Shown here piece by piece: positions 30,674 to 38,968 of a stretch of 64,000 bases of DNA. Location: assembly GCA_023665865.1 (NCBI GenBank), contig JAMPDC010000001.1, forward strand, positions 2,431,659 to 2,495,658. Direction: 5' to 3'. Made by a program: the position numbers and the translations under genes. The DNA comes from Staphylococcus sp. (GTDB taxonomy: Bacteria > Bacteroidota > Bacteroidia > Bacteroidales > Muribaculaceae). How positions within the stretch are numbered: the stretch's first letter is position 1; each line of letters opens with the position of its first letter. Under the pieces are notes generated by a model. It worked only from the letters and a program-made list of their open reading frames with translations. It was not told the origin of the DNA and did no database searches.

Positions 30674-33523
30674 TTACTTTGCGGGGTCGAGGATGATCAC
30701 ACGGTAGTTGCCCTGGGCGTTGAGGTTTTTCATGAAGTCCATGACATCCTGAGTGGTGATGGCGTTTATGGTCTCGACATTACCGTTGAAGGTGTCGACA
30801 CCGTTGACAAGAGTGCTGCGGAGGGCCTGGAGCCAGGGGCTGTTTTTCTCTTTGCTTTCGGTGAAGACCTTGACCATGTATTCCTTGATAGGATTGAGTT
30901 CCTCGGCAGTGATATTGGAGCCCATAGACTCAAACTGACCTTTGATATGAGCGAGGACTTCTTCTTTCATCTCCGGCTTCATCGGGAACTGTGACATGAT
31001 GGAGACAGGGAGAAGACCTGAACGGTCAAACTGACCCATGGCGTGGATTGAATAGACAGCACCCATCTCCTCGCGCACGTTCTGGATCAGACGGTTGGTG
31101 AGGATCTGACCGGCGATTGACGCGAGCATTGCGTTTTTGGGCGAATACTCCATGTCGCCGCTCTCGATGATGGTCACCTGGGTCTGTGGAGTGGACATTG
31201 CTGTAGTGAAGGTGTCGGTCTTGTCGCCACCCTTCATGAAGAAGGCGGGGTTGAAGTCTTTGACCTCCTTGACTGCGGTCTTAGCGTCGCCGGGGAGCGA
31301 TGCGATATACTTCTCGACGAGGGGACGGAGGACGGCGGGATCTACGTTGCCGACAAAGATGAAGGTCCAGTCAGCGGCGTTGGCTGTCATCGCATGTGCG
31401 ATTTCAATAGTCTGGCTGAGTGAGGCAGCCTCAATGTTGGCCGAGTTGAGGGCATGGTGGCGGGGTGAATCGTAGAGCGCTTCCATGAGGTTTTTCTCAT
31501 AGATGTACTCGGGGCTCTTCTCCTGGTTGGAGAGGATACCGCTGTAGGCTTTCTGGAGAGCGGCAAACTCATCCTCAGTCCATTCGACATCCTTGAAGCC
31601 CATATAGATGAGTTCCATGAGGGTCGGGAGATCCTTGGGAGTTGCAGAGCCACCCATATAGCGGGCATAATCATCAAAAGAGATGTGGAGCGATGCTTGC
31701 TTGCCGGCGGTATATTTGCTGAGATCGGTGTTGGTATATGAGCCGAGACCGTAGGATCTCATGCTGATCGGAAGGAAGAGCAGTGAGTTGGTGTAGCTGT
31801 CGGAGAAGTTGGCTGTTCCGCCCTTGGCGTAGGCCGAGAAGAGGATTTCGTCTTCCTTGAATTTGGTGGTCTTGACGATGACCTTGGCACCGTTGGAGAG
31901 AGTCCACTCTGTGGTGCCCCATTTGGAATCGTCGGTAGAGTTGACCACAGTTCCGGCAACAGGGTCGGAGGGGATGAGGGGTTCGGTCTTCACTTCGTCG
32001 ACAAAGGCTTCGATAGTCTCTGCGTCGACAGCTGCGAGCGCATCGGCGAGTGTCTGCTCGGTGGGGAGTGAATAGCCTTCGCCTTCGGGCGAGAAGACGA
32101 GGAGCACGCGGTTGTCAGGAGTGATGGCCTGGGCCATGGTCTGGTTAATGGCCTGGACGGGGAGTGACATGGCGAGCTGCTGGATGAGTGGCCATTCGAC
32201 CTCTATGCCGGGGATAGGTTCGTGATCCTTGAAGTTGCCGAGATACTCACGGACAAACGAGCTGTTCTCGCGGGTGGCACGGTTGTTGTAGATGCGTTCG
32301 AGACCTGAGAGATACTCGTTGCGGGCACGCTCATATTCGCTCTGGGTGAAGCCGCCGCGCTGCGCACGGAGCAATTCGCGGTACACTGACTGGAGCGGGC
32401 CGATGATATCTTTTTCCTTGGCGAGAACACCTGCGGTCAGTGCGTCCTTGACCTTGCGCGACATAAAGAAGCCACCGATATAGGCGCCGGCGCCGGCGAA
32501 GGGTGAGTCGGGCTTGGATGAGATCTCTTCAAGACGGTTGTTGATCATGGATGAGATCATCGACTGGATATATTGCTGAGCAAGGAAGATGGGTGTATTT
32601 TTCATCTCGGCCGGAAGCTGGTCGGAGATAAACATCATCTGGGCCATCAATGTCTTCTGCTCGGGGTCGCTGCCCATAGCGTAGATGGTTCCCTTGTGGT
32701 CGGGCACAGGTTCGAAGACGCGCTCGGCGGGATTTTCGGGCATTTCGATGGAGGTAAACATCTCCTTGATCTTTCCCTCGATACGGTCAACGTCGATGTC
32801 ACCGACAACCACGATGCCCTGAAGGTCGGGACGATACCACTTCTCATAGTAGTCGCGGAGAGCCTGTGCAGGGAAATTGTCAACCACTTCCATGGTGCCG
32901 ATCGGCAGACGGTGGCCATATTTGGAGGTCGGATAGATGGTGGGGAGGATGTTTTCGATGATGCGGCGCTGACCTACATTGTCTTTGCGCCACTCCTCGT
33001 GGATGACACCGCGCTCTTTCTCAATCTCCTCGGGGTCAAGAGTGAGATCGTTGGCCCAGTCGTGAAGGATGAGGAGGCAGGAGTCCTGGACGCTTTCGCG
33101 TGCGGTGGGCACGTTGGTGATGTTGTAGACAGTCTCGTCGACATCAGTGTAGGCGTTGAGGTTGGCGCCAAATTTCACACCGATTGACTCGAGCCAGTCG
33201 CGGAGTTTGGAGCCGGGAAAATTGGTGGTTCCGTTGAAACACATGTGTTCGAGGAAGTGGGCGAGACCGCGCTGATTGTCCTCTTCAAGGATGGAGCCTA
33301 CGTTCTGCACGATGTAGTAATCGGCCTGTCCCTTGGGATATTCATTGTGGCGGATGTAGTAGGTCAGTCCGTTGGGAAGTTTGCCGATGCGGACAGCCGT
33401 GTCTACCGGAAGTTGCTGCAGCATAGGATTCTGGTTTGGATCCTGTGCTTTGACTATGCCGGGGAGGAGGATGACGATGAGCATCATCACTGCCGACAAA
33501 AGTCTTGTTCTGGTTTTCATCAT
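30674..33523 (-). CDS. Periplasmic M16 (pitrilysin-like) zinc peptidase
   Basis: This 949-residue protein has a signal peptide (about 1-26) and two M16 halves. The first half carries the inverted zinc motif HFLEH at residues 89-93, with the third ligand expected in the DLTLDPEEIEKERGVIHEEW segment. The second half lacks the motif, as is normal for the inactive partner half. Such enzymes form a clam-shell chamber that degrades short peptides. Export suggests peptide breakdown in the periplasm, useful in a peptide-fermenting gut anaerobe. Confidence 0.93.
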   Translation of the reverse strand: MMKTRTRLLSAVMMLIVILLPGIVKAQDPNQNPMLQQLPVDTAVRIGKLPNGLTYYIRHNEYPKGQADYYIVQNVGSILEEDNQRGLAHFLEHMCFNGTTNFPGSKLRDWLESIGVKFGANLNAYTDVDETVYNITNVPTARESVQDSCLLILHDWANDLTLDPEEIEKERGVIHEEWRKDNVGQRRIIENILPTIYPTSKYGHRLPIGTMEVVDNFPAQALRDYYEKWYRPDLQGIVVVGDIDVDRIEGKIKEMFTSIEMPENPAERVFEPVPDHKGTIYAMGSDPEQKTLMAQMMFISDQLPAEMKNTPIFLAQQYIQSMISSMINNRLEEISSKPDSPFAGAGAYIGGFFMSRKVKDALTAGVLAKEKDIIGPLQSVYRELLRAQRGGFTQSEYERARNEYLSGLERIYNNRATRENSSFVREYLGNFKDHEPIPGIEVEWPLIQQLAMSLPVQAINQTMAQAITPDNRVLLVFSPEGEGYSLPTEQTLADALAAVDAETIEAFVDEVKTEPLIPSDPVAGTVVNSTDDSKWGTTEWTLSNGAKVIVKTTKFKEDEILFSAYAKGGTANFSDSYTNSLLFLPISMRSYGLGSYTNTDLSKYTAGKQASLHISFDDYARYMGGSATPKDLPTLMELIYMGFKDVEWTEDEFAALQKAYSGILSNQEKSPEYIYEKNLMEALYDSPRHHALNSANIEAASLSQTIEIAHAMTANAADWTFIFVGNVDPAVLRPLVEKYIASLPGDAKTAVKEVKDFNPAFFMKGGDKTDTFTTAMSTPQTQVTIIESGDMEYSPKNAMLASIAGQILTNRLIQNVREEMGAVYSIHAMGQFDRSGLLPVSIMSQFPMKPEMKEEVLAHIKGQFESMGSNITAEELNPIKEYMVKVFTESKEKNSPWLQALRSTLVNGVDTFNGNVETINAITTQDVMDFMKNLNAQGNYRVIILDPAK

Positions 33524-33639
33524 GATGAATTGGTAAAAAAAGATATGTGTATATTGGTTGATTTGCTATAGGTTATATGAATTATTAGACGCACTGACGG
33601 TAGAAAAAGTGTCAGCGTTCAACTTGGGTTTAACCTATT

Positions 33640-34413
33640 TTAACGCATGGCGGTCATCTCTTCCTCCGGCTGTCGGATTCGGAGCGCATGGTTTGTTAGC
33701 ACGGCCTCAGCCTCGCGGCAGAGATAGGGGACAGGCACGACATAGGCCATCGAATAGTCGGGGTGGAAGACTCCGAGCTTCAGATGGTTTACCCGTATGC
33801 CATAGCAGCGCTCCAGGATGAAACGGTAGATGCTCAACTGGAGCGAGTAGTGGTGGAAGGAACAGTCCGGCAGATGGTTGACGGGAAAAAATCCGCGTTT
33901 CCCGTAGCGGTTTGTAGTCTCGACTGAGCCGTCGGGGGCAATCAGCTTCTTGGAGCGCTTCCAGTCATAGATGTTAAACGTCCCGTCGGGGCGACGTTCG
34001 AGAAAGTCGAGCGTTCCGGCAACACCATATTGCTCCATGTAGATGCGCCACTCTGTGCGGTAGGGATAGAGACGTTCGGCAGCCGCGAAGTGGCGGAAGA
34101 GGGTATAGGCATCTCCGTCGTCGCCGGCATCTTCGCCAAGGTAGTAGCGTTCAATCTTGGCGTGCATCTCAGTGCCGAGGTTGCGTGAGCGCTCGGCATT
34201 GGCCTCCCATCTGGCCTTAAGTTCCTCGGGAGTCAAACCCATGGCGGGAGCTTTGCGCAGAGCCCAGTAGTCGGCGTCGAATTTCGGGAAACAGTCCTCG
34301 ACGATATTGGTCACCGAGACGAGCGTCCGTGATCCGAGAGTGTATGTGTGGGTTTCGGCATCGAAGTTGAGATATGGGTCGCGCGGATGAGCGTTGAGTT
34401 CGTTGCAGTTCAT
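33640..34413 (-). CDS. PD-(D/E)XK nuclease superfamily protein
   Basis: This 257-residue soluble protein shows the RecB/Cas4-type nuclease layout: a helix with GTEMHAKIERYY near residue 80, the core acids and lysine in GTLDFLE...IYDWKRSK (about 132-152), and a later HHYSLQLSIYRFILE helix like the QLxxY motif. The target is unknown. It follows mazG by nine bases, so both are likely in one transcript, perhaps linking nucleotide-pool cleaning with DNA repair; that link is inference. No phage or CRISPR genes are near. Confidence 0.8.
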   Translation of the reverse strand: MNCNELNAHPRDPYLNFDAETHTYTLGSRTLVSVTNIVEDCFPKFDADYWALRKAPAMGLTPEELKARWEANAERSRNLGTEMHAKIERYYLGEDAGDDGDAYTLFRHFAAAERLYPYRTEWRIYMEQYGVAGTLDFLERRPDGTFNIYDWKRSKKLIAPDGSVETTNRYGKRGFFPVNHLPDCSFHHYSLQLSIYRFILERCYGIRVNHLKLGVFHPDYSMAYVVPVPYLCREAEAVLTNHALRIRQPEEEMTAMR

Positions 34414-34422
34414 CGCTCAGGG

Positions 34423-35202
34423 TCAAAGGAGTTTGGCTTCTTCCCAGAGAGCGTCCATCTCAGCCAGAGTCATATCCTTGAGATTCTTACCCATCTCTTT
34501 GGCGCGCTTCTCAACATGGTTGAAGCGGGCTATGAATTTCTTGTTGGTCTTTTCGAGCGCGTTTTCGGGGTTGATCTTGTAGAGGCGCGCGGCGTTGATG
34601 ACGCTGAAGAGCAGGTCGCCCATTTCTTCCTCGCGGCGTTCGGCCGACATGCCGCCTACCGTCTCCTCAAACTCAGCCATCTCCTCCTTGACCTTGTCCC
34701 ACACCTGTTCGGGATGCTCCCAGTCAAAGCCGACGTTGGCAGCCTTCTCCTGGATGCGGTCAGCCTTGATCATTGCCGGCAGGGCGGTGGGCACTCCTGA
34801 AAGCACAGTCTTGTTGCCGCCTTTCTCCTTCAGCTTGAGCTCCTCCCAGTTCTGGAGCACCTCGTCGGTAGAGTTGACACTGGTCTCGCCGAAGACATGT
34901 GGATGGCGGAAGATGAGTTTTGAGTTGAGTGCGTCGCAGACATCTGCTATGTCAAACGCGCCTTTTTCCTCTCCGATCTTGGAGTAGAAGAGCACGTGGA
35001 GCAATACGTCGCCCAGTTCTTTACGGATGTTTACGTCGTCGGAGTTGATGAGAGCGTCGCAAAGCTCATAGACTTCCTCTATAGTGTTGGGGCGCAGAGA
35101 CTCATTGGTCTGCTTTGCGTCCCAGGGACATTTGACACGCAGGATGTCGAGCGTGTCGATGACTCGTCCCAGAGCCTCGATTTTTTCCTCGCGGGTGTGC
35201 AT
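34423..35202 (-). CDS. mazG: Nucleoside triphosphate pyrophosphohydrolase MazG
   Basis: MazG hydrolyses NTPs and dNTPs, including damaged ones, to monophosphates and pyrophosphate. The 259 residues match the two-domain bacterial type. The first half has CPWDAKQTNESLRPNTIEEV followed by the EExxE-type metal-binding helices. The second half repeats the fold, with EEMGDLLFSVINAARL. A full-match promoter lies just upstream, and the PD-(D/E)XK gene follows after nine bases. Confidence 0.95.
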   Translation of the reverse strand: MHTREEKIEALGRVIDTLDILRVKCPWDAKQTNESLRPNTIEEVYELCDALINSDDVNIRKELGDVLLHVLFYSKIGEEKGAFDIADVCDALNSKLIFRHPHVFGETSVNSTDEVLQNWEELKLKEKGGNKTVLSGVPTALPAMIKADRIQEKAANVGFDWEHPEQVWDKVKEEMAEFEETVGGMSAERREEEMGDLLFSVINAARLYKINPENALEKTNKKFIARFNHVEKRAKEMGKNLKDMTLAEMDALWEEAKLL

Positions 35203-35223
35203 AAGTTTCTATTTTTATGACTA

Positions 35224-35255
35224 CAAAGTTACGAAAAGCGAGGGGCATATCCAAA
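35224..35255 (-). promoter_or_regulatory. Promoter of mazG
   Basis: Minus strand TTTG (35252-35255), a 20-nt spacer, then TAACTTTG (35224-35231). Confidence 0.8.
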
Positions 35256-35294
35256 AATAGATCAATCTATCGGAATAGAAGACTCCTCGGATTG

Positions 35295-35528
35295 TCATGC
35301 CATAGTGCCTATGCGATATAAAAATTCGGGGGCAAAATCTGCTCCGTTTGCCCATTCTATAGTAATGTGGGTGAGTCCATATTGTACAAATTTTTCTTTA
35401 TCCAGGAGCTCTCCAAAAACTTCCCCATATAGATAAGGACGCAGGTCGGCAACTCGCGTCTCTCCGTTGTTGAAAGTCAGGGATAGTGAGTAATCACCCA
35501 AATAGTCAACGTCGATTATTTTCATCAT
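35295..35528 (-). CDS. DUF2442 protein, likely partner of DUF4160
   Basis: This 77-residue protein starts at ATG-ATG (35528 or 35525) and contains IIDVDYLGDYSLSLTFNNGE and VADLRPYL, typical of DUF2442. It lies 15 bases after a DUF4160 gene. DUF4160/DUF2442 pairs are common in genomes and behave like accessory, toxin-antitoxin-like units, but their activity is not established. No signal peptide is present. Confidence 0.85.
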   Translation of the reverse strand: MMKIIDVDYLGDYSLSLTFNNGETRVADLRPYLYGEVFGELLDKEKFVQYGLTHITIEWANGADFAPEFLYRIGTMA

Positions 35529-35543
35529 AAGCAATGGAATTTA

Positions 35544-35801
35544 TTATTTTAAAGGGGCGATTCTATCAATTTTTTCTCCTTTCTGAGCTTTTTCCCATGC
35601 AGACAATATTTCATCTTCATGTAAATCCATCCATTGATTTACCTTTACGATAACTTTTGCTGGAGCTGATCCTTCTACAATACGATCAAATACAGAAATT
35701 GAGCATTCGTAGTTACCATATGTAAAATGTACATGTGGAGGATTGTGATCTCTCCAATACAGGCTCAAGATTATTCCGAAGAATCGACTGATTTCAGGCA
35801 T
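35544..35801 (-). CDS. DUF4160 protein
   Basis: This 85-residue protein starts MPEISRFFGIILSLYWRDHN and contains the diagnostic HNPPHVHFTYG histidine stretch of DUF4160. The ATG at 35801 is chosen over an upstream extension because the -7 box TATATTTG lies at 35829-35836. It forms a pair with the DUF2442 gene downstream. Biochemical function is unknown; a toxin-antitoxin role is often suggested for such pairs. Confidence 0.87.
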   Translation of the reverse strand: MPEISRFFGIILSLYWRDHNPPHVHFTYGNYECSISVFDRIVEGSAPAKVIVKVNQWMDLHEDEILSAWEKAQKGEKIDRIAPLK

Positions 35802-35828
35802 ATTGTCAGGATTTATTTGCTTACTTCG

Positions 35829-35836
35829 CAAATATA
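35829..35836 (-). promoter_or_regulatory. -7 box of the DUF4160/DUF2442 pair
   Basis: TATATTTG on the minus strand, directly after the dnaJ terminator, 28 nt before the start at 35801. Confidence 0.55.
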
Positions 35837-35841
35837 CGAAA

Positions 35842-35880
35842 AATAATAAAAGGGCGTCTAACAATAAATGTTAAACGCCC
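35842..35880 (-). terminator. Terminator of grpE-dnaJ
   Basis: AGGGCGT at 35851-35857 pairs with ACGCCCT at 35874-35880, and TAACA pairs with TGTTA inside. On the minus strand a TTTTA run follows. It lies about 45 bases after dnaJ. Confidence 0.75.
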
Positions 35881-35924
35881 TGAAATATTTTATGTCTCCC
35901 TATTTTTAAGAATATGTGGAGTGA

Positions 35925-37091
35925 TTACGATTCAAAGATGTGGCGGAGCTTGCTGAAGATGCGGTTTTTGGTCGATTCGTTAGGGGTCATGTTTGGTTTG
36001 CCCTGAAGCGACTCGATGGCTTTGCGTTCTTCATCGTTGACGGTCTCGGGGATATAGACCATCACGTTGATAAGCTCGTCGCCCGTGCCGTAGCCCTCGG
36101 TCGAGGGAAGACCTTTGCCACGCAGACGGAGCACCTTGCCCGGCTGTGTGCCGGCGGGGATTTTCAGGCGTGCACGTCCGGTGATGGTCGGCACTTCGAC
36201 CGATCCGCCGAGAGTGGCGGTCGGGATGTCGAGCATGAGGTTGTAGATCACGTCGTTGCCGTCGCGGATCAGCTCCGGATCCTTGATCTCCTCGATGACC
36301 ACGAGCAGGTCGCCGTTGACGCCTCCGTGGATTGCCGCATTGCCCTGACCTTTGACGGTCAGAGTCTGTCCGTCGGCCACTCCTGCGGGGATGGTGAAGG
36401 TCACGGTGCGGTCTTCGCGGATGACACCCTCGCCGTGGCAGTAGGTACACTTCTCGGTGATGATCTTGCCCTCACCTTTACACTGCGGACACTCTACCGC
36501 CGACTGCGACAGACCGAAGAGGGTCTGCTGCTGACGGAGCACTGTTCCGGAGCCGCCACAGGTGGGGCAGGTGTTGAACGCCTTGCCATCCTTTGCACCG
36601 GTGCCGTCGCAGTGGGTGTCTTTGACGAGGGTAGGGATTTTGAGAGTTTTGGTGACACCTTTGGCGATTTCCGCGAGAGTCATCTTGACCTTGATGCGGA
36701 GATCGGAGCCGCGTCGCTGGCGGCGGCGTGTGCGTCCACCGGCGGTCTCGAAACCGCCCATGTTGCCAAATCCGCCACCGAATATGTCGCCGAACTGCGA
36801 GAAGATATCCTCCATCGAGAAGCCGCCGGCGTGGAAACCTCCACCTCCGCCCGGGAATCCCTGCGGACCCATGTCGTGGCCGAACTGGTCATACTTGGCG
36901 CGCTTCTCCGGATTGGAGAGCACGTCGTAGGCCTCGGCCGCTTCCTTGAACTTCTCTTCGGCTTCCTTATCGCCCGGATTCTTGTCGGGGTGATATTGGA
37001 TCGCCTTCTTGCGGTAGGCGCTCTTTATGGCTTTTTCGTCGGCATTCTTGTCGACTCCAAGCACTTCGTAGTAATCTCTTTTGGTTGCCAT
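35925..37091 (-). CDS. dnaJ: Chaperone DnaJ with an altered first zinc motif
   Basis: DnaJ delivers clients to DnaK and stimulates its ATPase. The 388-residue protein starts at [13 protein letters not shown] (37091). It has the J domain with HPDKNPG, a Gly/Phe region, four CxxCxGxG-type zinc repeats (near 150-220) and the C-terminal beta domains. Repeats 2-4 read [16 protein letters not shown] and CTYCHGEG, but repeat 1 reads DTHCDGTG, with aspartate in place of its first cysteine, so zinc centre I has only three cysteines. It lies 21 bases after grpE; dnaK is not in the window. Confidence 0.96.
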   Translation of the reverse strand: MATKRDYYEVLGVDKNADEKAIKSAYRKKAIQYHPDKNPGDKEAEEKFKEAAEAYDVLSNPEKRAKYDQFGHDMGPQGFPGGGGGFHAGGFSMEDIFSQFGDIFGGGFGNMGGFETAGGRTRRRQRRGSDLRIKVKMTLAEIAKGVTKTLKIPTLVKDTHCDGTGAKDGKAFNTCPTCGGSGTVLRQQQTLFGLSQSAVECPQCKGEGKIITEKCTYCHGEGVIREDRTVTFTIPAGVADGQTLTVKGQGNAAIHGGVNGDLLVVIEEIKDPELIRDGNDVIYNLMLDIPTATLGGSVEVPTITGRARLKIPAGTQPGKVLRLRGKGLPSTEGYGTGDELINVMVYIPETVNDEERKAIESLQGKPNMTPNESTKNRIFSKLRHIFES

Positions 37092-37112
37092 GAACAAATA
37101 TGCTTATGCTGC

Positions 37113-37736
37113 TTACTGGCCCACAGCCACTTTCGCATGGCGGAGCACTTTGTCGTTGATTGTATAGCCCTTGGTGGGTGTGTCGATGACGATGCCCTTC
37201 TGCGATTCGTCAGTGACGGGCACCATTGCGATGGCTTCGTGAAGCTCGGCGTCAAACGGCTTGCCGGTGCTTTCGATCGGCTTGACTCCGTTTGAGGCAA
37301 GGAATTTCACCAATTTCTGGTAGATGAGTTCCATGCCCTGACGCACTGAGGCGGGATCGTCGGAATGTGAGCTTGCTTCAAGCCCGCGCTCGAAGTCGTC
37401 GACGATTGGAAGGAGCCCTTTGAGCACGCTCTCTGATGCGTTTTTGATGATGTCTGACTTTTCTTTCACGGTGCGTTTGCGGAAGTTGTCAAACTCGGCC
37501 ATCAGGAAGAGATATTCCTTCTTTTCCTTGGCAAGTTTCTCTTCTGTCTCGGCCAGCTGCTTGTTGAGGGCATCGATGTCGGAAAGTTGCTTGTTGATCA
37601 TCTCGTTTTCCTCTTCTTCAGTCGAGTTTTGCTCGTCGAAGGCTTCCTGCACGTCGTCAAGGATAGCGCCGCCGTTGTCGACGGTCTCTTCCTGACGCTT
37701 GTCTTTATCTTGTGGGTGATTGTGCTTGTGGCTCAT
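37113..37736 (-). CDS. grpE: Nucleotide exchange factor GrpE
   Basis: GrpE releases ADP from DnaK. The 207-residue protein has an acidic, disordered N terminus, a long coiled coil (about residues 45-95), and the conserved C-terminal beta part with AIAMVPVTDESQKG and KGYTINDKVLRHAKVAVG. It is the first gene of grpE-dnaJ. A weak sigma-54-like site lies about 65 bases upstream. Confidence 0.96.
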   Translation of the reverse strand: MSHKHNHPQDKDKRQEETVDNGGAILDDVQEAFDEQNSTEEEENEMINKQLSDIDALNKQLAETEEKLAKEKKEYLFLMAEFDNFRKRTVKEKSDIIKNASESVLKGLLPIVDDFERGLEASSHSDDPASVRQGMELIYQKLVKFLASNGVKPIESTGKPFDAELHEAIAMVPVTDESQKGIVIDTPTKGYTINDKVLRHAKVAVGQ

Positions 37737-37798
37737 AATATATATGTAGTTTTTTCAATTATTCATTGTCTGGGGACGATGCCTATCTTTCAACATCC

Positions 37799-37815
37799 CT
37801 CAAAAAGGTTGCCAA
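37799..37815 (-). promoter_or_regulatory. Possible sigma-54-like promoter of grpE-dnaJ
   Basis: On the minus strand TTGGCAAC (37808-37815) is followed by TTGA (37800-37803) at sigma-54 spacing. The -12 element lacks the usual GC, so this is a weak match, noted because groESL has a better one. Confidence 0.3.
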
Positions 37816-37943
37816 AATCGTCGTGAAACGCCGGATCGGTTGCTTTTACTTATAGCGCAGGCAACACTTCTATCTGTTTTTACAACAAACGTGGTCTCAT
37901 AACGTTCAATATTACAATAAAAAACGCTTTCCGCTCAGTGAGG

Positions 37944-38765
37944 TCAGATTTTTTCGACAAAGACTGAACAGTCGGCAAATTGCTGTGACAGAGTGTCTGC
38001 CAAAATGTCATCTTTGAAAATTCCGTAGACGGCAGAACCTGAACCCGACATAGAAGCATAGATGGCTCCCGCTTCGAGCAACTGCGACTTGATAGCTGAG
38101 ATGGCGGGGTAGGAGGGGAAGACTGATGGCTCGAAATCATTTTTGACCACCCCTTGCCAGCTCTCGAGCGGCCGGCGGATGCTCTCGCGCAGCGTCACCT
38201 CGGGGAGGCGTGGCGAAGTGTGGCTATAGGCTTCTGCTGTCGGGACGCTCACCTGCGGCTTGACCACTGCGAGCGTGAGCCCATTCAGGTCGATGTCGAT
38301 CGGTTCCATATCTGTTCCCGTGCCCGTGCATAGCATCGGACGGTTGTAGATGAAAAACGGACAGTCGGCTCCCAGCCCCGAGGCGATCTCTGCCAGAGTC
38401 TCGTCGGAGAGGTCAAGAGCGAAGAGCTCATTGAGTCCGCGGAGAGTGAAGGCGGCGTCGGCCGAACCTCCACCAAGCCCGGCTCCGTCGGGGATGACTT
38501 TGCGGAGATATATGTCGACAGCCGGCAGACCTACCCTGGTCTCAAGCGCTCGGTAGGCTTTCATGACCAGGTTTTTTTCCGGCGGACAGTTGACCTCACG
38601 GCCGCTGACAGTCAGTGTCGTCTCCTCGCCCCGGGCCGGGACTATCTCGAGAATGTCGCGCCAGGGGATCGGCATCATGACAGTCTCGATGTCGTGGTAG
38701 CCGTCTGGGCGCTTGCGGACTATGTCGAGCCCGAGGTTTATTTTGGCGTTGGGAAACAGAATCAT
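37944..38765 (-). CDS. ispE: 4-diphosphocytidyl-2-C-methyl-D-erythritol kinase
   Basis: IspE phosphorylates CDP-ME in the MEP isoprenoid pathway, the pathway begun by dxs in this window. The 273-residue GHMP kinase shows the substrate-binding start PNAKINLGLDI, the ATP-binding GAGLGGGSADAAF loop (about residues 92-104), and the late MSGSGSAVYGIF motif. Its 5' leader holds a ten-base homopolymer, 33 nt before the start codon. The gene is divergent from dnaB. Confidence 0.95.
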   Translation of the reverse strand: MILFPNAKINLGLDIVRKRPDGYHDIETVMMPIPWRDILEIVPARGEETTLTVSGREVNCPPEKNLVMKAYRALETRVGLPAVDIYLRKVIPDGAGLGGGSADAAFTLRGLNELFALDLSDETLAEIASGLGADCPFFIYNRPMLCTGTGTDMEPIDIDLNGLTLAVVKPQVSVPTAEAYSHTSPRLPEVTLRESIRRPLESWQGVVKNDFEPSVFPSYPAISAIKSQLLEAGAIYASMSGSGSAVYGIFKDDILADTLSQQFADCSVFVEKI

Positions 38766-38798
38766 GGTTGATGATTATAATTAATGTATATACATGGC

Positions 38799-38808
38799 GG
38801 GGGGGGGG
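38799..38808 (-). repeat. Ten-base C tract in the ispE leader (G on plus strand)
   Basis: Ten consecutive G on the plus strand lie between the ispE -7 box and its start codon, so the mRNA leader would carry C10. Length changes could alter leader folding. Confidence 0.85.
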
Positions 38809-38839
38809 ACGGTGGAAGTCTCACATCTCATTCCGACTG

Positions 38840-38847
38840 CAAAGGTA
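38840..38847 (-). promoter_or_regulatory. -7 box of ispE
   Basis: TACCTTTG on the minus strand, about 75 nt before the ispE start. The -33 element is unclear. Confidence 0.5.
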
Positions 38848-38912
38848 GTCGTTTTTTTGCTTAACTTTTGTGCCGTCGGGACGGAAAGGTGTAGAATCTC
38901 ATGAATTTTATG

Positions 38913-38920
38913 TACTTTTG
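38913..38920 (+). promoter_or_regulatory. -7 box of dnaB
   Basis: TACTTTTG on the plus strand, 49 nt before the dnaB ATG at 38969. It lies within the longer open frame, so it excludes the upstream start. Confidence 0.55.
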
Positions 38921-38968
38921 TACCCCTCGATAACCCACACGCATCATATATTATCCCCGATAACAGAT

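Noticed and set aside
33640-34413. PD-(D/E)XK nuclease as Cas4
   Set aside because: No cysteine cluster for an iron-sulfur site is seen and no Cas genes or repeats are nearby.
35940-37295. Plus-strand open frame of 451 codons opposite grpE-dnaJ
   Set aside because: It is the mirror of firmly identified chaperone genes in GC-rich sequence. The translation has no recognisable domain.
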